Shown here piece by piece: positions 1 through 5,725 of a stretch of 7,515 bases of DNA. Position numbers and translations under genes: made by a program. Position 1 is the stretch's first letter. Every line of letters starts with the position of its first letter. This DNA comes from Pseudomonadota bacterium (lineage in GTDB: Bacteria > Pseudomonadota > Gammaproteobacteria > Burkholderiales > Thiobacillaceae): positions 1 to 7,515 of the forward strand of contig JAJXXS010000375.1 in the NCBI GenBank assembly GCA_021780975.1, given 5' to 3'. The notes beneath the pieces are model-generated. The model had not been told where the DNA came from. It was given only the letters and a program-made list of their open reading frames with translations, and made no database searches.

Positions 1-1291
1 GGCCCGCGGGGGCGTCCTTGCTGATGACCGAGCCGGCGCCTATGGTGGCGCCTTCGCCTACCGTCACCGGGGCGACCAGGGCGGTGTTCGAGCCGATGAA
101 GGCGTTGTCGCCGATGACCGTGCGGTGCTTGTTGGCGCCGTCGTAGTTGCAGGTGATGGTGCCGGCGCCGATGTTGACCCGGCGCCCCACGCTGCTGTCG
201 CCGACGTAGGACAGGTGGTTGATCTTGGCACCCTCCTCGACCTGGCTGTTCTTGATCTCGACAAAGTTGCCTACGTGCACGTCGCGCGCCAGGCGGGTGC
301 CGGGACGGATACGCGAGAACGGCCCAAGGCGGCTGGCGGCGCCGATTTCGGCATCGTCGATGAGGGTGAAGGCGTCGATGCGGGTGCCGGCGGCCACGCT
401 CACGTTGCGCAGCACGCAGTTGGCGCCTACTTGCACGCCGTCGCCCAACTCCACGTGGCCTTCGAACACGCAATTGACGTCGATGACGACGTCGCGCCCG
501 CATTGCAGGCTGCCGCGCAGGTCGAAGCGGGCAGGGTCCAGCAGGGTCACCCCTGCCTCCATCAGGGCCTGGGCCTGGTTGTGCTGGTGGATGCGCTCCA
601 GTTCGGCCAGCTGCGCCTTGCTGTTGACGCCGAGAATTTCCCAGACATGGGCGGGATGGCAGGTGATGACCGGCACGTCCTCCGCCACCGCCAGGGCGAC
701 GATGTCGGTGAGGTAGTACTCGCGCTGGGCGTTGGCGTTGGTGAGGCGGTCGAGCCAGGCGCGCAGGCGGTCGGTGGGCAGGGCCAGGATGCCGGTGTTG
801 ATTTCGTGCAGGGCGAGTTCTTCGGGCGCGGCGTCCTTCTGCTCGACGATGCGCGCCACGCGGCCATCGCGGCGCACGATGCGGCCGTAGCCGGTGGGGT
901 CGGCCAGCTCCACGGTGAGCAGGGCGAGCGCGCCGTTGCGGGCGATGGCGACCAGCTCTTCCAGCGTTTCGCGCCGGGTCAGCGGCACGTCGCCGTACAG
1001 CACCAGGGTGGTTCCGCCCGGGCTCAGCTGCGGCGCAGCCTGGCGCACGGCGTGGCCGGTGCCCAGCTGTTCGGCTTGCAAGACGAACGTCAAAGTCTCG
1101 TCAGCCAGGGCCTGCGGCACGGCTTCGCCGCCGTAGCCGTAGACCAGGAAGATATGGTCCGGCGCCAGCGCCTGCGCGGTATGCACGACGTGGCCGGCCA
1201 AGGGCAGCCCGGCCAGCGGATGCAGCACCTTGGGCAGATCGGATTTCATGCGGGTGCCGCGCCCGGCGGCAAGGATGACAATGTCGAGCAT
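1..1291 (-). CDS. glmU: Bifunctional UDP-GlcNAc pyrophosphorylase / glucosamine-1-phosphate acetyltransferase GlmU (3' end cut off)
   Basis: Cytoplasmic enzyme that acetylates glucosamine-1-phosphate and then couples it to UTP, giving UDP-GlcNAc for peptidoglycan and LPS. The 430 codons in the window read without interruption. The N-terminal nucleotidyltransferase domain (about 1-225) shows LAAGRGTRM with PKVLH (R14, K21), QLGTGHAV, YGDVPL (D101), DPTGYGRIVR, EINTGI and EYYLTDI. The C-terminal left-handed beta-helix (from about 245) has hexapeptide repeats, NHLSYVGD (H359, equivalent to the E. coli catalytic His363) and NIGAGTITCNYDG followed by NKHRT. The family is about 455 residues long, so some 25 C-terminal residues lie beyond the left edge. 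The ATG at 1291 fits the family N-terminus; no clear Shine-Dalgarno precedes it. It lies 89 bp downstream of algR on the same strand, so it may be read from algZR or from its own weak promoter. Identification is certain from motifs. Confidence 0.98.
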   Translation of the reverse strand, partial: MLDIVILAAGRGTRMKSDLPKVLHPLAGLPLAGHVVHTAQALAPDHIFLVYGYGGEAVPQALADETLTFVLQAEQLGTGHAVRQAAPQLSPGGTTLVLYGDVPLTRRETLEELVAIARNGALALLTVELADPTGYGRIVRRDGRVARIVEQKDAAPEELALHEINTGILALPTDRLRAWLDRLTNANAQREYYLTDIVALAVAEDVPVITCHPAHVWEILGVNSKAQLAELERIHQHNQAQALMEAGVTLLDPARFDLRGSLQCGRDVVIDVNCVFEGHVELGDGVQVGANCVLRNVSVAAGTRIDAFTLIDDAEIGAASRLGPFSRIRPGTRLARDVHVGNFVEIKNSQVEEGAKINHLSYVGDSSVGRRVNIGAGTITCNYDGANKHRTVIGDNAFIGSNTALVAPVTVGEGATIGAGSVISKDAPAG

Positions 1292-1338
1292 GGTGGCGTG
1301 GACGGTTGGGCGCCGGGTTCGGCGCGGAAAACTGGCCA

Positions 1339-1344
1339 AGTATA
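1339..1344 (-). promoter_or_regulatory. Possible -10 box for glmU
   Basis: TATACT on the minus strand matches five of six bases of the sigma70 -10 consensus and sits in the only AT-rich part of the 89-bp algR-glmU gap. It would start RNA about 40 nt before the glmU ATG. The -35 region at 16-18 bp spacing is poor (only GAC of TTGACA). This suggests glmU is not wholly dependent on algZR transcription, but the support is weak. Confidence 0.3.
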
Positions 1345-1365
1345 TGCGAGGCCCGTGCCAGCCGT

Positions 1366-1379
1366 CTTTCGGCCGAAAG
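1366..1379. repeat. 14-bp perfect palindrome just after the algR stop
   Basis: CTTTCGGCCGAAAG equals its own reverse complement and begins 2 bp past the algR stop codon on the minus strand. It could be a small 3' hairpin for the algZR transcript or a protein site upstream of glmU. No U-run follows on either strand, so it is not a standard intrinsic terminator. Confidence 0.4.
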
Positions 1380-1380
1380 G

Positions 1381-2133
1381 CTATTGCAGCAGGTCGCGCA
1401 GCTGGGAGTACTGGCGGCGGCTGACGGCGAGACGCTCGTCGACGCCGTCCAGGCGCAGGTAGTGGCTTTCCTCGGGGTGGCTGGATTTGCCGATCTCGCG
1501 GATGCAATGGCGCGCCACCAGGCAGTTGCGATGGATGCGCAGGAAGCGTTCGCCGAATTCGCCTTCCAGCTTGACCAGGGAATCCTCGATGAGATATTCG
1601 CGCGCCGCCGTTTTCACCGTGACGTACTTGGCTTCGGCCTTGAGGTAGAGGATGTCGGCCACCGGCACCAGCACCATGCGCCCCTTTTCGTTGAGGGAGA
1701 GATGGCTGCGTGCCTTGGGGTGGGCCTGGCGCAGGCTTTCCAGGGCTGCCTGGCTGAGGACGTGCGCCTTGGCCAGGGCGCTGCGCAGGCGTTCGACGCG
1801 CACCGGCTTCATGAGGTAGTCCACGGCATTCACCTCGAAGGCCTGCGAGGCGTAATGGTCGTAGGCGGTGGTGAAGATGACGGCCGTGGCGGGGCTCAGC
1901 AGGCGCAGATGCTGGGCCACTTCGATGCCGTCCATCTCCGGCATGCGGATGTCCAGCAGGAGGACGTCGGGGCGGTTTTCCTCGATCTGCCTGAGGGCGT
2001 CCACGCCATTGTCCGCTTCGCCGAGGATTTCCAGCGGCATGTCGGCGGCGCAGTCGGCCAGCACCTCCCGCAGGCGGGCGCGGGCAGGTGCCTCGTCATC
2101 GACCAGCAGAACTTTGACGGGAGCGGGGGGCAC
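1381..2133 (-). CDS. algR: AlgR-type LytTR response regulator
   Basis: DNA-binding response regulator of 250 residues, the usual size for AlgR. The receiver domain (about 6-125) has the acidic pair D12-D13, phospho-acceptor D61 in LLLDIRMPEMDG, the Thr pair T88-T89 and K109 in DYLMKP. The LytTR domain (about 145-246) shows DILYLKAEAKYVTVKT, FLRIHRNCLV and the closing VSRRQYSQL. In Pseudomonas, AlgR with AlgZ/FimS controls type IV pili, alginate and virulence genes; targets here are unknown. The start is GTG at 2133: an in-frame TAA lies 15 bp upstream, and no later start keeps the receiver complete. No good ribosome site precedes it, and the first 38 bp overlap the end of algZ, so translational coupling to the kinase is likely. 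Family assignment is certain; the AlgR name rests on sequence plus the partner gene and argH next door. Confidence 0.93.
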   Translation of the reverse strand: MPPAPVKVLLVDDEAPARARLREVLADCAADMPLEILGEADNGVDALRQIEENRPDVLLLDIRMPEMDGIEVAQHLRLLSPATAVIFTTAYDHYASQAFEVNAVDYLMKPVRVERLRSALAKAHVLSQAALESLRQAHPKARSHLSLNEKGRMVLVPVADILYLKAEAKYVTVKTAAREYLIEDSLVKLEGEFGERFLRIHRNCLVARHCIREIGKSSHPEESHYLRLDGVDERLAVSRRQYSQLRDLLQ

Positions 2134-3145
2134 GGGTATAGGGCAGACTTATATGCACCTGATATACGGCGCCAACCGGCTCGGACTTGAGGGTGGCGTC
2201 GAGATCGAAGTGCAAGGCGAGGCGCTCGCGGATGTTCTGCAGGGCCAGCTTGTTGCCGCGATGGTGGCTGCCCTCCTGGGCGTAGGGGTTGACCACCCGC
2301 AGATGCACCTGGTCACGGCTGCGGTAGATGTGGATGGCGATTTCGCCGGCTTCGCGGCGCGGCTCGATGCCGTGGTAGACGGCATTTTCCACCAGCGGCT
2401 GCAGGATGAGCGGCGGGATCAGGGCATCCTCCGGCATCTTGTCGATGTGCCAGGCGATCTGCAGGCGATCGCCCAGGCGCAGCTGCTCCAATTCGAGATA
2501 GGCGCGCGTGAGCTGCACCTCGTCGGCCAGCGGGGCGAGGTCGCGGTTGTCGCCCATGAGGGCGCGGAACAGCTCGGCCAGGTCTTCCAGGGCGCGTTCG
2601 GCGCGGCGCGGCTCGGAGCGCACCAGCGAGAGCACCGCGTTCAGGCTGTTGAAGAGGAAATGCGGGCGTATGCGCGCCTGCAGCGCTTGCAGGCGCGCCT
2701 CGGCGATGGCCGGCGACAGCGCCAGCCCGCGCAGATGGAAATAGCCCAGCAGGAGCGCGCTCATGGCAAGGCTGAAGGCGAGGATGCGCAGTGGGGAGAT
2801 GTCGAGGGCGCCGGGCAGCAGGGCGTCCAGGCCCCAGGCGGCGAAAAGCGGCATGAGCGTGCCGATGAGGCCGTCGGCCGCCAGGGCCTGGCGGTAGGGG
2901 CGCGCCTTGATCTGCGGGTTGGCGAGGCACAGCGTGGCCAGGCTCAGCATGAGCGCAGGCTGCGCCAGGGCGGACAGTTCGAAGAAGTGGCGCAGGCCGT
3001 GGCCGAAGCTGTCGGCACCCGCCCAGGCGAGCGCCAGCAGCGCGGCTTCCACCGCCAGTACCACGCGCAGGATGGTGCCCAGATGGCAAAAATTGACCAA
3101 AACCGGGCTATGATTTGCGCCTCGCAAGTCTGATTTTCCTTTCAT
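2096..3145 (-). CDS. algZ: AlgZ/FimS-type membrane histidine kinase (LytS-like, His_kinase family)
   Basis: Sensor kinase of 349 residues, partner of the overlapping AlgR-type regulator. Four hydrophobic segments (about 22-44, 53-75, 88-110, 118-137) make an inner-membrane sensor with almost no periplasmic domain. The kinase core begins with RPHFLFNSLNAVLSL, with phospho-acceptor H162. It continues with LQPLVENAVYHGIE (N-box, N254) and a degenerate G-box GNKLALQNIRERL near 297-309, as in LytS/AlgZ-type kinases. The ATG at 3145 has GAGGGG five bases upstream, inside argH. A TTG at codon 7, nine bases after AAGGA, is an alternative start that would lose six residues. The conserved part begins near NFCHLG (residue 18), so either start is possible. 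The ATG shares its bases with the argH ATG on the other strand. The stimulus cannot be read from the sequence. Confidence 0.92.
   Translation of the reverse strand: MKGKSDLRGANHSPVLVNFCHLGTILRVVLAVEAALLALAWAGADSFGHGLRHFFELSALAQPALMLSLATLCLANPQIKARPYRQALAADGLIGTLMPLFAAWGLDALLPGALDISPLRILAFSLAMSALLLGYFHLRGLALSPAIAEARLQALQARIRPHFLFNSLNAVLSLVRSEPRRAERALEDLAELFRALMGDNRDLAPLADEVQLTRAYLELEQLRLGDRLQIAWHIDKMPEDALIPPLILQPLVENAVYHGIEPRREAGEIAIHIYRSRDQVHLRVVNPYAQEGSHHRGNKLALQNIRERLALHFDLDATLKSEPVGAVYQVHISLPYTRAPRSRQSSAGR
3109..3114 (+). promoter_or_regulatory. Possible -10 box for argH
   Basis: TATGAT (five of six consensus bases) lies 29 bp before the argH ATG in a locally AT-rich stretch inside the 5' end of algZ. 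RNA would start near 3120, leaving a leader of about 23 nt without a Shine-Dalgarno. A TTGACC at 3093 is only 10 bp away, too close to be its -35, and no good -35 exists at 17 bp. Confidence 0.35.
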
Positions 3146-4538
3146 GGCTACCCCTCAACCGCCCGGCCTCTGGTCAGGCCGTTTCACCGAACCGGTGGAC
3201 GAGAAGGTCAAACGCTACACCGCCTCCATTCCTTTCGATTATCGGCTGGCGCTGCACGATATTCAGGGGTCGCTTGCGCATGCCGCCATGCTGCGCCATG
3301 TCGGCGTGCTGGCGGATGCCGATCTGGCCGCCATCCGCCGCGGCATGGCGGAGATCCGCGCCGAGATCGAGGCCGGGCAGTTCGCCTGGTCGCTGGACGA
3401 CGAGGACGTGCACCTCAACATCGAGAAGGCGCTCACCGCCAGGATAGGCGATGCCGGCAAGCGCCTGCACACCGGCCGTTCGCGCAACGACCAGGTGGCG
3501 ACCGACGTGCGCCTGTATCTGCGGGAGGCCATCGACCGCCTGCTGGGGCTGCTGAAAAGCTGTCAGACGGCCCTGCTCGACCTGGCCGAAACCCATGCCG
3601 AGACGGTGATGCCCGGTTTCACCCATCTGCAGGTGGCGCAGCCGGTCACCTTCGGCCACCACCTGCTGGCCTATGTCGAAATGCTGGCGCGCGATGGCGA
3701 GCGCCTGGCCGACTGCCGCAGGCGCGTCAACCGCCTGCCCCTGGGGGCCGCGGCCCTGGCCGGCACCAGCTATCCCATCGACCGCGAGTTCGTGGCGCGC
3801 GAACTGGGCTTCGAGGCGGTATGCGAGAACTCCCTGGACGCCGTGTCGGATCGTGATTTCGCCATCGAATTCAGCGCTGCCGCCAGCCTCATCATGACCC
3901 ATCTCTCGCGCCTGTCGGAGGAACTCATCCTGTGGATGAGCCCGCGCTTCGGCTTCATCGACCTGGCCGACCGCTACTGCACCGGCTCCTCCATCATGCC
4001 GCAGAAGAAGAACCCCGACGTGCCCGAGCTGGTGCGCGGCAAGACCGGGCGGGTGTACGGCCACCTGATGGGGCTCTTGACGCTGATGAAAGGCCAGCCG
4101 CTCGCCTACAACAAGGACAACCAGGAGGACAAGGAGCCACTGTTCGATACCGTCGACACCCTGGCCGACACCCTGGCCATCTACGCCGCCATGATAGGCG
4201 GCATCCGCGTCAAGGCCGATGCCATGCGCCAGGCTGCGCGCCAGGGCTATGCCACGGCGACCGACCTGGCCGACTACCTGGTGAAGAAAGGCCTGCCTTT
4301 CCGCGATGCCCACGAAGCCGTGGCGCGCGCGGTGCGGGCGGCGGAGACGCAGGGCGTCGACCTGGCCGACCTGCCGCTGGCCGAACTGCAGGCCATGAGC
4401 CCGCTGGTGGGCGAGGATGTCTTTGCGGTGCTGAGCCTGGAAGGCTCGCTCGCCGCGCGCGACCATGTGGGCGGCACCGCGCCGGCCCAGGTCAGGGCGG
4501 CCATCGTCCGCGCCCGCCGCCGCCTGGCGGGCCAATAA
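3144..4538 (+). CDS. argH: Argininosuccinate lyase
   Basis: Last enzyme of arginine synthesis: splits argininosuccinate into arginine and fumarate, as a cytoplasmic homotetramer. The 464 residues are full length (E. coli 457). Fumarase/aspartase superfamily marks are all present: WSGRFTEP at the start, HTGRSRNDQVATD (from H109), THLQ (H161) and the signature GSSIMPQKKNPD (G281 onward, with the mobile-loop serine of the active site), followed by KGQPLAYNKDNQEDKE. The ATG at 3144 gives the usual family N-terminus. No Shine-Dalgarno precedes it, since upstream is CTTTC. Its ATG overlaps the algZ ATG on the opposite strand, so its promoter must lie inside algZ. It converges with the MarR-type gene, with only 6 bp between stops. 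Identification is certain. Confidence 0.98.
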   Translation: MATPQPPGLWSGRFTEPVDEKVKRYTASIPFDYRLALHDIQGSLAHAAMLRHVGVLADADLAAIRRGMAEIRAEIEAGQFAWSLDDEDVHLNIEKALTARIGDAGKRLHTGRSRNDQVATDVRLYLREAIDRLLGLLKSCQTALLDLAETHAETVMPGFTHLQVAQPVTFGHHLLAYVEMLARDGERLADCRRRVNRLPLGAAALAGTSYPIDREFVARELGFEAVCENSLDAVSDRDFAIEFSAAASLIMTHLSRLSEELILWMSPRFGFIDLADRYCTGSSIMPQKKNPDVPELVRGKTGRVYGHLMGLLTLMKGQPLAYNKDNQEDKEPLFDTVDTLADTLAIYAAMIGGIRVKADAMRQAARQGYATATDLADYLVKKGLPFRDAHEAVARAVRAAETQGVDLADLPLAELQAMSPLVGEDVFAVLSLEGSLAARDHVGGTAPAQVRAAIVRARRRLAGQ

Positions 4539-4544
4539 GCCGCT

Positions 4545-5135
4545 TCACGCGGGCGGAGCCTTTTCCTCGGGAGGTTCGTACAGGCGGCAGATCATGCGCA
4601 CCTCGCGGCTGCTGAGCTTTTCCCGGGTCAGGCCGCAGACATAGGTGCGCGGAGCGATGTGCATGCAGTGGCGGCAGCCCTGGCACCAGCCGTAGCCCTT
4701 GCGCCCCGCCAGCCGCTCCAGGCCCGCCACCACCTCGCGCAACACGCGCAGGGCGGAACTCAGCCGTGCCGGGCTGACGCCCTGCAGCACCTCCCGCCAG
4801 GGCGTCGCCGGCGTGATCTGGCGCAGCAGATCGCGGCCCTGCTCCGTCAGTGCCAGACGCACCACCCGGGCATCCTTTTCGTCCGCGTAGCGCGACACCA
4901 GGCGCTTGCGCGCCAGCAGCAGCACGCTTTGCGATACCGTGCCCTTGGTCATGCCGAGGTAGTCGGCAAGCGACTGCGGCGTGTTGCTGTAGCGGTTGGC
5001 GCGCGCCAGATATTGCAGGGCCTGGAGGTGCACCGGCTGCAGCCCGAGCCCGGCGACCGCCTGGCGCTGGGCGGTGCGGATCAGGGCGGCGAGGTTTTCG
5101 GCGAGATCCTGCAGGGCTAGGGGCTGGCTTTGCAT
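4545..5135 (-). CDS. MarR-family transcriptional regulator with C-terminal cysteine cluster
   Basis: Winged-helix repressor or activator of the MarR family, 196 residues against a usual 140-160. The HTH is about 53-80 (SLADYLGMTKGTVSQSVLLL). The wing is about 83-98 (DEKDARVVRLALTEQG), close to the family DxRxxRVxLxLTxxG pattern. The extra C-terminus holds five cysteines: C151, C154 and C157 in WCQGCRHC, then C167 and C183. This resembles a metal or Fe-S ligand set; that is inference, though similar Cys-bearing tails occur in other MarR-like proteins to my recollection. An in-frame TAG 12 bp upstream fixes the start at ATG 5135. GGAGG is present but only one base from the ATG, which is unusually close. 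The upstream neighbour on the same strand is cyaY (87-bp gap with a 30-bp palindrome), which hints at an iron or Fe-S signal. Its targets are unknown. Confidence 0.88.
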   Translation of the reverse strand: MQSQPLALQDLAENLAALIRTAQRQAVAGLGLQPVHLQALQYLARANRYSNTPQSLADYLGMTKGTVSQSVLLLARKRLVSRYADEKDARVVRLALTEQGRDLLRQITPATPWREVLQGVSPARLSSALRVLREVVAGLERLAGRKGYGWCQGCRHCMHIAPRTYVCGLTREKLSSREVRMICRLYEPPEEKAPPA

Positions 5136-5151
5136 GCCTCCATGCTAGGCC

Positions 5152-5163
5152 ATGGCGCGCCAT
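5152..5163. repeat. 12-bp perfect palindrome upstream of the MarR-type gene
   Basis: ATGGCGCGCCAT lies 16 bp before the regulator's start, between that start and the larger palindrome. It could be a half of a composite operator. In GC-rich DNA such short palindromes also arise by chance. Confidence 0.3.
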
Positions 5164-5176
5164 CTTCCAAGAACTG

Positions 5177-5206
5177 GTATCGGCCCGCTACGTAGCGAGC
5201 CGATAC
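5177..5206 (-). promoter_or_regulatory. 30-bp near-perfect palindrome between cyaY and the MarR-type gene (hairpin or operator)
   Basis: On the plus strand the left arm is GTATCGGCCCGCTAC and the right arm GTAGCGAGCCGATAC; 14 of 15 positions pair with no spacer. It begins 16 bp past the cyaY stop and ends 41 bp before the regulator's ATG. Read as minus-strand RNA, the single odd position becomes a U-G wobble, so the hairpin is fully paired only in the cyaY-to-regulator direction. No U-run follows, so it is not a classical intrinsic terminator. It may protect the 3' end of cyaY mRNA, block read-through, or serve as the autoregulatory operator of the MarR-type protein. Confidence 0.6.
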
Positions 5207-5222
5207 GGTTTGGCCCGCGGCG

Positions 5223-5561
5223 TCAGAAAAGCGGGGCGACCCCGCCCTGCGCCGCGATGAGGCGGGCGAGCTTCACGTAGAGATCCTCGCCGTCGCGGCT
5301 ATCCTTCCAGCCCTGCTCGCCGGGACGGAAGTGGAAGCCGCCGGAACGCGCCGCCACCCAGATTTCCTGGGCCGAGGCATGGCGGTTGACGACGATCTTG
5401 GCGCCGTCCTCGAACTCGATCTCCAGCACTCCGTCGGCAGGCGTCTCGTAGTCCAGATCGGCCTGCTCCAGCCCATTCTGGATGCGGCTCAGCGCAGCGC
5501 TGGCCAGTGCGTCGAAGGTTTTATCGTCCATGGCACGCGGAAATTTAGGCAGGGCCTGCAT
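5223..5561 (-). CDS. cyaY: Frataxin homologue CyaY (iron-sulfur assembly protein)
   Basis: Bacterial frataxin, a small cytoplasmic iron-binding protein that interacts with IscS and tunes Fe-S cluster assembly. The 112 residues show the family core: an acidic first helix, LEIEFEDGAKIVVNRHASAQEIWVAARSGG in two overlapping strands, GFHF, and a W followed by DSRDGEDLYVKL near the end. The strong AGGAG with a 7-base spacer upstream of ATG 5561 supports this start. Most relatives begin where residue 11 (MDDKTFDAL, ATG at 5531) lies, and that ATG has no ribosome site. The protein therefore probably carries a ten-residue extension MQALPKFPRA. It is divergent from lptM-lysA with a 47-bp gap, the arrangement seen in many gamma- and betaproteobacteria, and upstream of the Cys-cluster MarR gene. 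Confidence 0.93.
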   Translation of the reverse strand: MQALPKFPRAMDDKTFDALASAALSRIQNGLEQADLDYETPADGVLEIEFEDGAKIVVNRHASAQEIWVAARSGGFHFRPGEQGWKDSRDGEDLYVKLARLIAAQGGVAPLF

Positions 5562-5568
5562 TGTGCCG

Positions 5569-5573
5569 CTCCT
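5569..5573 (-). promoter_or_regulatory. Ribosome binding site deciding the cyaY start
   Basis: AGGAG (within GAGGAG) on the minus strand, seven bases before ATG 5561. The alternative ATG at 5531 lacks any such site, so the upstream start is preferred. Confidence 0.65.
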
Positions 5574-5593
5574 CGGCGACCGTGAACAGGCCG

Positions 5594-5602
5594 TGCTACC
5601 AT
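5594..5602 (+). promoter_or_regulatory. Extended -10 promoter of lptM-lysA, probably giving a leaderless mRNA
   Basis: TGCTACCAT combines the extended -10 TG dinucleotide with TACCAT (four of six consensus bases). There is no recognisable -35, which extended -10 promoters can do without. RNA would start about seven bases downstream, at or next to the A of the lptM ATG (5609). That ATG has no Shine-Dalgarno, which fits a leaderless message. Confidence 0.4.
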
Positions 5603-5608
5603 CCGCGC

Positions 5609-5725
5609 ATGCGTTTTACAGGTCTTCTTCTGCTCCTTCTCCTTGCCGGCTGCGGCGCACGCGGCCCGCTTTATCTTCCAGGCCACCCTGCGCCGCCGGC
5701 GCCTGCCACCACTCCCGCTCCATGA
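5609..5725 (+). CDS. lptM: Small outer-membrane lipoprotein LptM (YifL/LppL type)
   Basis: Thirty-eight-residue lipopeptide, easily missed by gene callers. A short signal peptide (MRFTG then seven leucines) leads to lipobox LAGC with the lipidated C15. The mature part starts CGARGPLYLPG, matching the family mark CGxKGPLYxP, then a Pro/Ala tail. Gly after the Cys predicts outer-membrane sorting. In E. coli LptM (YifL) binds the LptD-LptE translocon and helps LptD mature, so it serves LPS export. The Pseudomonas homologue LppL likewise precedes lysA. The mature peptide of 24 residues is short; E. coli YifL is nearly twice as long overall. There is no Shine-Dalgarno. The TGA overlaps the lysA ATG (ATGA at 5722-5725), indicating a two-gene operon with coupled translation. 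Confidence 0.9.
   Translation: MRFTGLLLLLLLAGCGARGPLYLPGHPAPPAPATTPAP

Noticed and set aside
125..1462. Long plus-strand frame opposite glmU
   Set aside because: Every conserved GlmU motif is on the minus strand; the plus frame is low-complexity V/G/A/D-rich sequence typical of high-GC antisense.
1306..3133. Long plus-strand frames opposite algR and algZ
   Set aside because: The minus strand carries complete receiver, LytTR and histidine-kinase motifs; the plus frames show no family features.
3174..4535. Long minus-strand frame opposite argH
   Set aside because: argH is complete with all active-site motifs; the antisense frame is a codon-bias by-product.
4539..4544. Shared terminator between convergent argH and the MarR-type gene
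   Set aside because: Only 6 bp separate the stops and I see no GC stem with a T-run on either side.
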